64,000 nt of DNA, from positions 2,501-66,500 of the forward strand of contig CAUYUJ010001314.1 in the NCBI GenBank assembly GCA_963575745.1, in the 5' to 3' direction. The notes beneath the pieces were generated by a model that saw only the letters and a list, made by a program, of their open reading frames with translations, was not told the DNA's origin and ran no database searches. This DNA is from Prorocentrum cordatum. Its lineage: Eukaryota > Sar > Dinophyceae > Prorocentrales > Prorocentraceae. Shown here piece by piece: positions 30,984-41,576 of the stretch (position 1 is its first letter; every line of letters starts with the position of its first letter). The position numbers and the translations under genes are program-made.

Positions 30984-31185
30984 ATTTTTCGAGCCAACTA
31001 GCCTGCCAGCGTTTTCGAATTACTCTTGAGCTTTGCCGCTGCGCTCTCAGGGAAGCTCTACGAGTCAATCCGCTAGCTCATCGATGCCGAAGAGCCCTAG
31101 GAGGTACGAGGTATTACTCTTACGCTTCCAGCAACTCGCTTAGGGAAGCTCTACGAGTTACCTCGGTGACGAGACTTTTTGTTTT
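30984..31185 (-). mobile_element. Inverted block of HEL-A and HEL-B 5' modules
   Basis: Reverse complements of HEL-A 5' ends (ending GGGAAGCTCTACGAGT at about 31067 and 31158) and of a HEL-B 5' module (CTCATCGATGCCGAAGAG at about 31078-31095). The block lies head-to-head with the truncated HEL-A tail at 30983, so an inversion or template switch is needed to explain it. Confidence 0.7.
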
Positions 31186-32066
31186 ACCTTGCAGAGCTCT
31201 TCGGCAAGAGGAGCTAAGAGGACTTCGGGCGCAGGGTGGAGCTAGTTGGCCGACCCGATCGTAAGAGACGATGTGTTAACTTTCGGTCGGTAATCTTTGT
31301 GCGAAATTTGAAAATTTGTTTTGGGAACTAGTATTTTTCTCACCTGTAGTGGGTTATGCCGCGTCTGCCATTAAATTCTGAGATATGTAGCTGCAATATT
31401 ACTATTAAAAGACTTGCTGGAACCGACGGTCGTTTCGGGTTATCTTCACACGTGTTAACGGTTTTCTGTACTTATCTCGAGATTTAGGACAGCTACAGCG
31501 CTGATGCTTACAGAAACCGATTCAGAATCTTGAGGCGTGTTCGTCTCTTCCATCGAAAGCTCTGAACTCGGTCTGCTGCTCGAGCTAGATCCGCAAATCT
31601 ATTCGTAATCTTCGAGTCATTTTGAGAAGTACTGTTCGTTTTCTGCACTTAACTGACGATCTAGAATAGCTACAGAGCTAGTACGCACATGATACGATTC
31701 TGTATCATTAGGTGCGTTCTTCTGTTGCACCGCGCGGTCTGAACTCGGTCTGCTACCCGAGCTAGATGCAAACCTATTCGTATTCTTTAAGTTCTCTTTG
31801 CAGGCGCTCTCGGTCTTCTGTACTTAACTGAAGCTGTAGCAGAGTTGCAGAGCTACAACGCACAGAAACCGATCCAGAATGATCAGGGGCGTTCGGCTGG
31901 AGCATCTAGAGCTCTGAACACAGTCTGCTCCCCGAGCTAGATCCGCAACACTATTCGTATACGATCGATTTTCGTTGGAACTCAAGGTGTTTTTTTCTAT
32001 TGAATTCGAGCGAGAAAAGAGCTCTACGAGGCTCCGGTGGTAACCTGGTTGACGGTTTACCGCAGT
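31186..32066 (+). mobile_element. HEL-B long form carrying 178-bp monomers
   Basis: HEL-B 5' module (GAGCTCTTCGGCAAGAGG), HEL-B body to about 31430, then 178-bp-type monomers normally found in HEL-A, and a HEL-B-like 3' end (AAGAGCTCTACGAGG, GGCGGTAACCTGG, shortened tail CCGCAGT). A similar chimera is at 56135-56642, so this is a subfamily, not a chance join. Confidence 0.7.
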
Positions 32067-32318
32067 TTGGAGAGCCTTGGGGGGCTCCCTGAAGCGCCGC
32101 GGAAGCAGTTCCAGAAACGCTTCCGTGCGTGCCTGCACGCGTGCAGGCACGCGTGGAGGCTTGCCGGCATCTCTTCCGGACCAGCTGCCGGGTGAAAAAA
32201 GCTGCTGCGAGGATCGTGGAGCAAAGAACAGGAGCTCCTGGCGGGCACGACCACCGTCCGGTTACGAATCTTAAACCCTGTAGCTCTCAGCGAGTTCTCC
32301 GGGAATTCCTCGCTCCTT
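32067..32318 (-). mobile_element. HEL-C copy, inverted, partial
   Basis: Reverse complement of HEL-C with the central palindrome (GTGCCTGCACGCGTGCAGGC, about 32130-32149), up to CTCTCAGCGAGTTCTCCGGG near its 5' end. The family 3' end is missing on the left side. Confidence 0.75.
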
Positions 32319-33533
32319 GACTCGTAGAGCTTCCCTGAGAGCGCAGCGGCGAAGCTTAAGAGTAATTCGAAAGCGCTGGCAGGCTAGTTGGCTCGAAAAA
32401 TCTTGTCTGAACTTTTCACAACTTTGGCTCGGTTGAAAATTTTGTTCTCGAAATTCAACAATTCGTTTGAGCTCTAGTATTTTTTCCCGTGATATTCGAT
32501 CTTATTCCCGCTCGCCATCTTGATCTCAGCTCGATCGGGTGGGTATTACTATTGAAAAGCGTCGTGGCGGGATAGGCCGTTTCGAGTCATCTTGTTACGC
32601 GATGTCGGTTTTCTCAAGATAACTCGAGCTTTAGGACAGCTACAGAGCCGGTAAGCACAGCTAATCGATTCAGAATGATCAGGCGCGTTCGCCTGTTGAA
32701 CCCAGGGGTCTGAATTCGGTCTGCTAGCCGAGCTAGGTGCGTTAACTTATTCGTATTATTCGAGTCATCTTGATAGGCGCTCTGGATTTTCTGTACTTAA
32801 CTCGAGCTACGGCACAGCTACAGAGCTGATACGTACAGAATATGATTCAGAACCATCAGTGGCCGTTCTCTGTTGAAACCAGAGCTCTGAACTCGGTTTG
32901 TTGCTCGATCTAATATCGTGATACTATTCGTATTGTTCGAGTCGCTTGCGAGATGCTGTCGGTTCTCAGCTCTTAACTCGGGCTGTAAGGGGGCTGGATG
33001 GCTGGTAATCACTGGAATCGATTCGGAGACATCAGGCGCGTTCGCCTGCGGAATCCAGAGCTCCGAACTCGGTCGGTTGTCCGAACTAGGTTCGTAATCT
33101 TATTCGTATTGTTCGAGTTATTCTGAGAGGTGCTGCCGGTTTCCTGCACTTAACTCGGCTGTAGGGGCTGCAGGGCTGGTAATTACAGGGATCGATTCAG
33201 AAATATCAGACGCGTCCGCCTTTCGCATGCAGATGTCTGAACTCGGTCTGATACTCGAACTAGGTTTGCCAAACTATTCGTATTCTTCGAGTCATCTTGA
33301 GAGGTGCTGTCGATTTACGCACGTAAACTCGGGCTGTAGGAGAGCTACAGAGCTCGTACAGAAGACAATCTAGGAGCATCGGGGGCGCTCGGCTGTTGCA
33401 TCCGAGAGGTCTCAAATTGTCTGGGCTGAAAAATTATTTTTTCTGTGTATTTTCTTTCGACATTATATGGTCAGGAAGCTCTACGAGTCCCCCGGCGGTA
33501 AGAAAGGTTGACGGTTTACCGCCGGCGCCCAGT
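32319..33533 (+). mobile_element. HEL-A copy, full length
   Basis: 1215 bp from GACTCGTAGAGCTTCC to CGCCCAGT, with conserved 5' region, about five 178-bp-type monomers, GGAAGCTCTACGAGT and the terminal hairpin. No protein-coding frame. Confidence 0.85.
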
Positions 33534-33551
33534 GCCGAAGAGCTCTACAAG

Positions 33552-33893
33552 GTTAATTAACCCGGAGAGCAAAGAGGGCACACACCGAAAAGCCTTCCTG
33601 GCAAGACCACAGAAGCTCTCGGGAAGCTCTTCCGGGGCTCTGGGGGCCTCCTTGCAGCGCTTCTGAGGCGCTGCGGGGAACGTTTCCACGCGTGCCTGCA
33701 CGCGTGCCTGCACGCGTGCCTGCACGCGTCCAGGCACGCGTAGACGCCTGCCGGACGCCCTCCCGGACCCGTTGCCGGGACGAACGAACTGCTGCAAGGA
33801 TCGTGGACCGGCGAAGATGGGCTGCAGGCGGGCACCACCACCGTCCAGCTTCTACTCTAAAGCCCTCTAGCTCTTAGAGAGCCCCCCCGGGAT
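33552..33893 (-). mobile_element. HEL-C copy, inverted, nearly full length
   Basis: From AACCCGGAGAGCAAAGAG (3' terminal inverted repeat) to CTCTTAGAGAGCCC..CGGG (5' end). The central palindrome has expanded here: CACGCGTGCCTG recurs in tandem at 33694-33730. Confidence 0.8.
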
Positions 33894-34121
33894 TATTTGT
33901 TTTCTCTGGCGGCCCCCCGTGCGGCGTCCGTGAAGCTCTGCAAGGAACGCTTCCACGCGTTCCTGCACGCATGCTCGCATGAGTTCACGCTTGCCGGAAG
34001 CTCCCCCGGACGGGCTGCGAGGTTTGAAGGATCACTGCGGGGATCGTGGACCGGCGGAGATGGGCAGCTGGCGGGCACCACCACGGCGCGGCTCTCTAGC
34101 TCTCAGAGAGCTCTCTGGGAA
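33894..34121 (-). mobile_element. HEL-C copy, inverted, partial
   Basis: Second inverted HEL-C immediately after the previous one, ending at TCAGAGAGCTCTCTGGGAAC. The palindrome is degraded. Head-to-tail inverted HEL-C copies mirror the plus-strand HEL-C pile-up at 37.4-39.1 kb. Confidence 0.7.
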
Positions 34122-35091
34122 CTTTGTTTGCCCGGGCCGGGTGGGTCAACTAGCTGCACCCCGCGCCGGAATTCCTCTAGCTCATCGATGCCGAAGAGCT
34201 CTACGAGGTATCACGTAATAGTGTTCAGATGTCGACCAGCAAGCTCAAGTGATATTGGTTTTGAAATAATTTTACATAATATTTCAATATAGTACGAATG
34301 TTTCTCATCGAGCTTTGAAATTGAATGCTGCTCGAGATCTTAGAATTCAAAAAGGCCGACGAGCCATAACTTACCTCGTGTGCACAGCAATACTGGGTTA
34401 ATGAAGCTCAGCTCTGGCGAAATGCACGAGACCATTATCATTTCGAAAAATATCGCCTGACGGCTGACGGTTCCTCCACGTTTGTTAATCGTAATAGTGC
34501 AGCTACAGACCTGAGGATTTGACAGGCGAATGCGCCACAATCGACTCCACGTTACACAAATATTTCGGAAAGCTTCCATCAGCGAGTTATTGCTGGAAAC
34601 GTGAGAGTAATTCCGGGGCGCTGGAGAGCGAGTTGGCAAGAAAAATGTCGACGGACCTTTTGATAACTTCTGGTCGGTTTAAAATACCTCGTAGAGCTAT
34701 TTGGCATCGATGGGCTAGAGGAATTTGGGCGCGGGGTGCACCTAGTTGGCCGACCCGGCCCCGACTGACAATGTGCGAACTTTCGGTGGGTTGGACGAAC
34801 TTCGTGAAAAATTTGAACATTCGTTTGGAGATCGGATATTTTTCGCACCTGTATTGGGTCATGCCGCGTTCGCCAGTCGAATTCTCAGGTTTGTAGCTGC
34901 AGTATTACTATCAAAACACTTGGCGAAACCGTTTGTGGATGACAACTTAAAAATGTACATTTTTTAAGTTTTCACCTCGCGCATGACAGAGCCTCTCCCA
35001 CGTGTTTCGAGCAGCGCCGTGCGAAAAAAAAAAAAAAAGGTACGAGGCTCCTGGCGGTAACCTGGTTGACGGTTTACCGCCGGCTCCCAGT
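34122..35091. mobile_element. Mosaic of HEL-B/HEL-A remnants
   Basis: Includes an inverted HEL-B 5' module (34163-34208), a HEL-A 5' module (about 34570-34670), a plus-strand HEL-B body (about 34686-34960) and a terminal hairpin with CTCCCAGT end (35045-35091). Intervening sequence (34210-34560) is unlike the families. No gene recognised. Confidence 0.6.
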
Positions 35092-36088
35092 TTTGTTCTC
35101 GAAATTCCTCAATTCGTTTGAGCTCTAGTATTTTTTCCCGTGATGTTCGATCTTGTTCCCGCTCGCCATCTTGATCTCAGCTCGATCGGGTACATATTTC
35201 TGCCAAAAAGCACACGGGCGGGATCGACCGCTTCGAGTCATCTTGATTCGCGCTCTCGGTATATGTGACTTAACTCGAGATTGAGGACAGCTACAGAGCT
35301 GGTAAACCACCTCATCGATTCAGAATGATCAGGCGCGTTCGTCTGTTGCATCCAGAGGTCTGAACTCGGTTTGCTATTCGAGCTAGGTCCGCAAACCTAC
35401 TCGTATAATTCGAGTCACCTTGACAGTCGCTCTCGGTTTTCTGTATTTAACTCGAGCTTTATGACAGCAACAGAGCCGATACTCACAGAAACCGATTCAG
35501 AATCATCAGTCTCGTTCGTCTGTTGAACCCAGAGCTGTGAACTCGGTTTGCTGCCCGATCTAGAATCGCGAAAATTCGTATTGTTCGAGTCATCTTGAGT
35601 GGTGCTGTCGGTTTTCTGTACTTAACTCGGGCAGCAGGGGAGATACAGTGCAGGTAGTCACATGCATCGATTCGGAGACATCAAGCGCTCGGAATTCGGT
35701 CTGCTGCCCGAACTAGGCTCGGGAAACTATTCGTATTGTTCGAGTCATCCTGCGACGTGCTGTCGGTTTTCTGCATTTATCTCGGGCAGTAGGGGGGCTG
35801 CAGGGCTGGTAATCACAGGAATCGATTCGGAGACATCAGACGCGTCCGCCTGCCGCATTCAGACGTCTGAACTCGGCTGATACTCGAGCTAGGTTTGCCA
35901 AACTATTCGTATTGTTCGAGTCATCTTGGGAGATGCGGTCGATTTACGCGCGTAACTCGGGCTGTAGGAGAGCCACAGAGCTCGTACAGAAGACAGTCCA
36001 GAAGCATCGGGGGCGTTCGGCTGTTGCATCGAGAAAATCGCTTGGGCTGAAAAACTATTCGTTCTCTGCAATTTTCTTTTCGACATTA
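35092..36088 (+). mobile_element. HEL-A 3' part, without terminal hairpin
   Basis: Resumes at TTTGTTCTCGAAATT, the interior of HEL-A, right after a CAGT end. It therefore looks like the downstream remainder of a HEL-A split by insertion at GAAAAT/TTTGTTC. It carries monomers and the A/T-rich 3' section (TTCGACATTATA), then is cut by inverted HEL-C. Confidence 0.75.
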
Positions 36089-36303
36089 TACTTGGTAGCG
36101 TCCAAAGCCCGGAGAGCAAAGAGAACGCGCGCCGGAAAGCTTTCCTGGCGAGCCATCCGACGCTCTCGTGAAGCGCTTCTGGGGCTCTGGGGCCCCCCCG
36201 TGCAGCGTCTCTGAAGCCCTGCCAGGAACGCGCCCACGCGTGCCTGCACGCGTGCTGGCATGCGTTCACGCTTGCCGGAAGCTCTCCCGGACGGGCTGCG
36301 AGG
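36089..36303 (-). mobile_element. HEL-C copy, inverted, partial
   Basis: Starts with the reverse complement of the family 3' end (CTTGGTAGCGTCCAAA, CCCGGAGAGCAAAGAG) and runs to about GGACGGGCTGCGAGG. A HEL-B start follows. Confidence 0.75.
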
Positions 36304-36850
36304 TTCACCTCGTAGTCCTCTACGGCATCGATGAGCGAGAGGAATTCCGGCGCGGGGTGGAGCTAGTTGGTCGATCCGACCAGAAAGGACAAAGTGACAA
36401 TTTCTTCCCGGAGAGACCGCTGAGAGCTAGAGGGTTTAAGATCAGAAGCCGGGCGGTGGTGGTGCCCGCCAGGAGCTCTTCCGCGGCGCTCCAGAATCCC
36501 CGCAGGGGTTCGTTCGGCCCGGCAGCTGGTCCAGGGGAGCTTCCGGAAAGCTTCCACGCGTGCCTGCACGCGCGCAGGCACGCATGGAAATGTTTGTGGC
36601 AGCGCACCAGCAGCGCCGCAGAGGAGCTTCCCAGAGCTCTCCAGGAATATCCCCGAAGGGTCTCTTCGCTCTCCGGGTTCTGGACGCTACCAAGTGGGTG
36701 GTTTTGCGAATATGTCAAAGATATTTGACCATTTATTTTGAGAAAGCAGATTTTTCGCACCCGCAGAGGGCTATCAGAGCCCATGCGTCTTAACATGAGC
36801 TCGGTAGGCGCACTTTTACTACCAAAGCATTCAGAGAAACCAACTTTATA
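36304..36850 (+). mobile_element. HEL-B interrupted by a HEL-C
   Basis: The HEL-B left part (36304-36402, ending GTGACAATTT) and right part (36696 on, starting GGGTGGTTTTGCGAAT) rejoin at the same body position as intact HEL-B copies. HEL-C (about 36403-36695) sits between them, from CTTCCCGGAGAG to GGACGCTACCAAGT. The 3' end of the HEL-B is eroded near 36850. Confidence 0.8.
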
Positions 36851-37306
36851 CTTTGTAGAGCTCTTCAGCAAGATGAGCTGAAAGGAATTCGGGCGCAGAG
36901 TGGGGCTAATTCGCCGACCCGACCCTAAGAGACAATGTTCCCGGAGAGCTCTCTGAGAGCTAGAGGGTTTCAGATTAGAAGCCGGACGGCGGTGGTGCCC
37001 GCCAGCAGCCCATCTTCGCCGCTCCAGAATCCCCGCAGCGACTTGTAAAACGTCGCAGCGGGTCCGGGGGCGCTTCGGGCACGCGTCCACGCGTGCCTGC
37101 ACGCGTGCAGGCACGCGTGGGGGCGTTCCCGGCAGCGCCTCAGAAGCGCGGCAGGGGGGCCCCCAGAGCCCCGGAAGCGCTTCGCGAGAGCGTCCGAGGG
37201 CCCGCCAGGAAAGCTTTCCGGCGTGTATTCTCTTTGCTCTCTGCTCTCCGGGTTTTGGACGCTACCAGTGGTAACTTTGGGTCGGTTTTGCAATCTTTCT
37301 GCAACA
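36851..37306 (+). mobile_element. HEL-B interrupted by an intact HEL-C (36939-37269)
   Basis: Left HEL-B ends GACAATGT at 36938 and the right part resumes GGTAACTTTGGG at 37270, giving the family sequence when joined. The HEL-C between them is 331 bp, TCCCGGAGAGCTCTCTGAG to GACGCTACCAGT, with a perfect 34-bp central palindrome at 37087-37120. This junction shows insertion after T where the next base is G, so T-before is required but T-after is not. Confidence 0.85.
37087..37120. repeat. 34-bp perfect palindrome in HEL-C
   Basis: CCACGCGTGCCTGCACG followed by its exact reverse complement, no spacer. Shorter versions occur in almost every HEL-C (for example the 20-bp TGCCTGCACGCGTGCAGGCA at 52143-52162). 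Conservation of the palindrome while flanks drift suggests a structural role or repeated repair by cruciform-mediated conversion. Confidence 0.9.
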
Positions 37307-39057
37307 TAACTTGTAGAGCTTCCCTTAGCAAATTATTGTTGGAAGCTTAAGAGTAATTCCGGGGCGCTGGAGAGCTAGTTGGCAAGAAAAATCTCGACGG
37401 ACCTTTTGGTGACATTTTCCCCGGGAGCTCTCTGAGAGCTAAAGGGTTTTAGATCAGAAGCCGGACGGTGGTGGCGCCCGCCAGCAGCCCATCCCCGCCG
37501 CTTCACGATCCCCGCAGCGAGCTGTAAAACGCCGCAGCGGGTCCGGGAGAGCTTCCGGCATGTGTTTACGTGTGCCTGCACGCGTGCAGGCACGCGTGGA
37601 AGCGTTCCTGGCAGCGCTTCGGAAGCGCTGCCGGGAAGCGCCCAAGAGCCCCAGAAGAGCTTCACGAGAGCTTCCGTGGGTTTGCCAGGAGAGCTTTCTT
37701 TCCGGTGCGCGCTGTCTTTGCTCTCCGGGTACCTCGTGGAGCTCTTCAGCAAAGAGCTAAGAAGAATTCGGGCGCAGGGTGAGCTAGTTGGCCGGCCTGA
37801 CCAAAAGAGAGGATGTTCCCGGAGAACTCTCTGAGAGCTAGAGGGTTTAAGATTTGAAGCCGGGCGGTGGTGGTGCCCGCCAGCAGCCCACCTCCGCCGC
37901 TCCAGAATCCTCGCAGCAGTTCGTTTGAGCCGGCAGCTGGTCCGGGAGAGCTGCCGGCAAGCTTCCACGCGTGCCTGCACGCGTGCAAAGACGCGTGGAA
38001 GCGTTCCTGGCAGTGTTTCAGAAGGGCGGCTGCAGGAAAGCTCCCAAGAACCCCCAGCAAGGGTTTCTGGTTCCGAAGGCTCTCTTCGCCCTCTGGGTTT
38101 TTCCCGGAGAGCTCTCTGAGAGCTAGAGGGTTTAAGATTTGAAGCCGGGCGGTGGTGGTGCCCGCCAGAAGCCCAGCTCCGCCGCTCCAGAATCCTCGCA
38201 GCAGTTCGTTTGAGCCGGCAGCTGGTCCGAAAGAGCTTCCGGCAAGCTTCCACGCGTGCCTGCGCGCGTGCAGAGACGCGTGGAAGCTTTCCTGGCAGTA
38301 ACTCGTAGAGCTTCCCTTGGCAAGTTGTTGCTGGAAGCATGAGAGTAATGCCTCGTGGAGCTCTTCGGCATCGATGAGCTAAAGGAATTCCGGCGCGGGG
38401 TGGGGCTAGTAACTCGTAGAGCTTCCCTTAGCAAGTTGTTGCTGGAAGCTCAAAAGTAATTTCCCGGAGAGCTCGCTGAGAGCTAAAGGGCTCGAGATTC
38501 GAAGCCGGACGGTGGTGGTGCCCGCCAGAAGCTCCTCCACGGCGCTCCACGTTCCCCGCAGAAGCTCCGGCGACCCAGCGATGTGTCCGGGAGAGCTTCC
38601 GGCAAGCTTCCACGCGTGCCTGCAAGCCTGCAGGCACGCATGGAAGCGTTTCTGGCAGCGCTTGCGCAGCGCTCCAGAGGGGGCCTCCAATGCCCTCTAG
38701 GAAAGTTTTCTCGCCCCCAAGATTCTCTTTGCTCTCTGGGTTTTTCCTGGAGAGCTCTCTGAGAGCTAAAAGGTTTTAGATTAGAAGCCGGACAGTGGTG
38801 GCTCCCGCCAGCAGCCCATCTCCGCCGCTCCACGATCCCCGCAGCGGCTCGCCTGACCCGGCAGCGGGTCCGGGAGACATTCCGCCAAGCGTCAACGCGT
38901 GCCTGCACGCGTGCAGGCACGCGTGGAAGCGATCCCGGCAGCGCGTTAGAGGCGCTGCAGGGCAGCTCCCCAGAGCTCTGGAAACGTTTTTCACGAGAGC
39001 TTCCGAGGGCTCGCCAGGAAAGCTATCGTGTGTGTGTTCCCTTGCTCTTCGGGTTGT
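37307..39057 (+). mobile_element. Pile-up of HEL-C copies with HEL-A/B 5' modules
   Basis: In order: HEL-A 5' part (37307-37416), HEL-C (37417-37730), HEL-B 5' part (37731-37816), HEL-C (37817-38100), HEL-C (38101-38299), HEL-A 5' module (38300-38347), HEL-B 5' module (38348-38410), HEL-A 5' module (38411-38460), HEL-C (38461-38743), HEL-C (38744-39057). Successive HEL-C copies begin inside the CTCCGGGTT/TTGG end of the one before. Long minus-strand open frames with recurring His- and Arg-rich peptides are translations of the repeated HEL-C. Confidence 0.75.
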
Positions 39058-39132
39058 TCCCGGGGAGCTCGCTGAGAGCTAAAGGGTTTGAGATTAGAAG
39101 CCAGACGGTGGTGGTGCCCGCCAGCAGCACAT

Positions 39133-40247
39133 GACTCGTAGAGCTTCCCGAAGCTAGTTGCTGGAAGCTTAAGAGTAATTCCGGCGCGCTGGAGAGCTAG
39201 TTGGCAAGAAAAATCTCGACGGAACTTTTGCTGACTTTTGGTCGGTTGAAAATTTCGTTCTCGAAATTTCACCATTCGTTGGAGCTCTAGTATTTTTTCC
39301 CGTGATATTCGATCTCATTCCCGCTCGCCATCTTGATCTGAGCTCGATCGGGCAACTTTGAAGGCCAAAAAGCACTCTGGCGGGATCGTTCGTTTCGAGT
39401 CATCTTGAGAGTAGACGCGTTCGCCTGTTGAATCCAGAGGTCTGAACTCGGTATAGCCGAGCTAGGTCCGCAAACCTATTCGAATTATTCGAGTCATCTT
39501 GACAGAAACTCTCGGTATTTTCTACTTAACTCGAGCTGTAGGGGAGCTATAGAGCTGGTAAGCACGCCTATCGCATCCAGAATGATTAGGCGCGTTCGCC
39601 TGTTCAATCCAGAGGTCCGAACTCGGTCTGTCAGTCGAGCTCGGTTCGCAAACCGATTCGTATTATTCGAGTGATCCTGACAGAAACTCTTGGTTTTCTG
39701 TGCTTTACTCGAGCTGACAGCTACAGAGCTGATATTTACAGGACCAGATTGAGCATCGGCAGTTGCGCTTGTCTGCCGAATCCAGAGCTCTGAACTCGGT
39801 CTGCTGCCCGATCATTGGTCGAGTCATCTTGAGAATTGCTTTCGGTTTTCTTCACTTAACTTGCGCTGAGAGGGGGCTATAGTGCTGGTAATCACTGAAT
39901 CGAATCGGCGACATCAGACGCGCTCCCCTGCGGAATCCAGAGCTCCGAACTCGGTCTACTGCCCGAACTAGGTTCGCAAAACTATTGTATTGTTCGAGTC
40001 ATCCTGAGAGATGCTGTTGGTTTTCTGCACTGACCTCGGGCTGTAGGGGGGCTGCGGGGCTGGTAATGACAGGAGTCGATTCGCAGACATCAGACGCGTC
40101 CGCTTGTCGCATTCAGAGGTCAACAAATATTCACTATGAGTCAGAATGTTGGTAGGTGCTGTCGGTTTTCTCAACTTAAGTCGAGCTTGGAAGCTCTACG
40201 AGTTCCCCGCGGTAACCAAGGTTGACGGTTTACCGCCGGCGCCCAGT
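39133..40247 (+). mobile_element. HEL-A copy, full length, inside HEL-C
   Basis: 1115 bp, GACTCGTAGAGCTTCCC to GCGCCCAGT. Five to six monomers of several types. 3' section with GGAAGCTCTACGAGT and hairpin (one C/G slip in the left stem, CCCCGCGGTAA). Confidence 0.85.
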
Positions 40248-40463
40248 CTCCGCCGGTCCAGAATTCTCGCAGCAGCTCGTTCGACCCGGCGACGTGTCAG
40301 GAAGAGCTTCCGGCAAGCTTCCACGCGTGCCCGCACGCATGCAGGCACGCGTGGACGCGTTTTTGGCAGTGCTTCGGAAGCGCTGCCGGGGAGCCCCCCA
40401 AAGCCCCAGAAGAGCTTCACGCGCGCTTCCGTGGGCTAGCGAGGAAGGTCTTCCGGTGTGTGT

Positions 40464-41238
40464 ACCTCGTAGAGCTCTTCGGCAAAGAGCTAAGAGGAAT
40501 TCGGGCGCAGGGTGAAGCTAGTTGGCCGGCCCGACGATGTGGTAACCTGGAGTCGGTGTTTACCTCGTAGAGCTCTTCGTCATCGATGAGCTAGAGGAAT
40601 TCGTGCGCGGGGTGGAGCTAGTTGGTCGACCCGGCCATAACGGACAATGTGACAACTTTTGCGTGGTTTTGCGAATATTTGAAAGATGTTCGACCATTTA
40701 TTTTGAGAAAGCAGATTTTTCGCACCTGAAGACGACTATGAGGGCCTCTGCGTCTTGATATGAACTCTCTAGATGCAATTTTACTATCAAAACACTTGGC
40801 GAAACCAACTTCATGTCGACATTAAAAAAAATCATGTTTTCTCTTTTTCGAGAAATGCTTCCAGAAGCCTTCTCTTTTGATGCTCAGCAATCTTACGCGT
40901 GCAAGGAGCTCTACGAGGTTCCCGGCGGTGACCAGGTTGACGGTTCACCGCCGGCGCCAGTTTCACTTTATGCAAAATTTTGAAGTTCGTTTTTAGAAGT
41001 GAGATTTTTATTCCCTGTAGTAAGCTATGGCGCACCTGCTGGTAAATTCTCGATGTCTCTAGGTCCAGCATTGCTATCAAAACACTTGGAGGAACTCACT
41101 GTATGAAAACCGAAAAATCTTCATTTTTGCTCTCGCTTCAGAAGCTTCCTTCACGTGTTCGGAGGAGCGCTGTGTAAGAAGAGAGCTCTACGAGGTGCCC
41201 GGCGGCGACTAGGTTGACGGTTCACCGCCGGCGCCAGT
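40464..41238 (+). mobile_element. HEL-B inside HEL-C, itself split by HEL-B
   Basis: Left part 40464-40561, right part 40972-41238 (about 365 bp joined). It starts after GTGTGTGT in HEL-C and ends GCGCCAGT; the HEL-C then resumes TCTCTTTGC, so the empty site is T/T, as at 52280 in an uninterrupted HEL-C. Confidence 0.85.
40562..40971 (+). mobile_element. HEL-B copy, intact (410 bp)
   Basis: 5' end ACCTCGTAGAGCTCTT; 3' section AGGAGCTCTACGAGGT, hairpin CCGGCGGTGA/TCACCGCCGG and end GCGCCAGT. Inserted in the preceding HEL-B. No coding frame. Confidence 0.88.
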
Positions 41239-41257
41239 TCTCTTTGCTCTCCGGGTT

Positions 41258-41576
41258 TTCCCAGATAGCTCCTTGGAGAGCTCAGGGTTTCAGATTAGAA
41301 GCGAGCGTGGCTTCCTAGCGTTTCACAATACGCGTGGCTCCAGGGTGCGCGAAACGCTTCGCCAGAGCTTCGAAAGAGCTTCGGCAGTTCTTCCAGGCTC
41401 CTAGGCAGATCTTCCTTGCGCGCTTTGCAGGTCCCCACGCATCGTAAACGGCGCCCCTGCAAGCGTCTCCTGCGAGGTTTCCAGCGTCCCGCGCATTGTT
41501 TCAGGCGGCCTGGCAGAGATCCCCGTGCAACGTTCCGCGCTTGGCTTCGCTATCCGGGTTTTGGACGCCTACAAGT
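41258..41576 (+). mobile_element. HEL-C-prime copy, uninterrupted
   Basis: 319-bp HEL-C relative starting TCCCAGATAGCTCC and ending GCTATCCGGGTTTTGGACGC.TACAAGT; terminal inverted repeat partner is CCCGGATAGC in its sibling. The middle differs from HEL-C (no large palindrome). It provides the unoccupied version (GCGAGGT/TTCCAGCG at 41478/41479) of the site occupied in the sibling copy at 43374/46144. Confidence 0.88.

Larger units (their letters stand above)
39058..41257 (+). mobile_element. HEL-C carrying two separate nested insertions
   Basis: The host HEL-C is in three pieces: 39058-39132 (to CAGCAGCACAT), 40248-40463 (CTCCGCCGGTCC to GGTGTGTGT) and 41239-41257 (TCTCTTTGCTCTCCGGG...). Joined, they follow the uninterrupted family order seen at 51988-52312. 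The first gap holds a HEL-A and the second a HEL-B with another HEL-B inside it. The host 3' tail is cut by the next HEL-C-like element at 41258. Confidence 0.85.

Noticed and set aside
37375-38340. 321-residue minus-strand frame with repeated His/Arg-rich peptide
   Set aside because: Spans several separate HEL-C and HEL-B copies and junctions. The repeated peptide is the translation of the repeated HEL-C DNA, and the same segment is broken in other copies.
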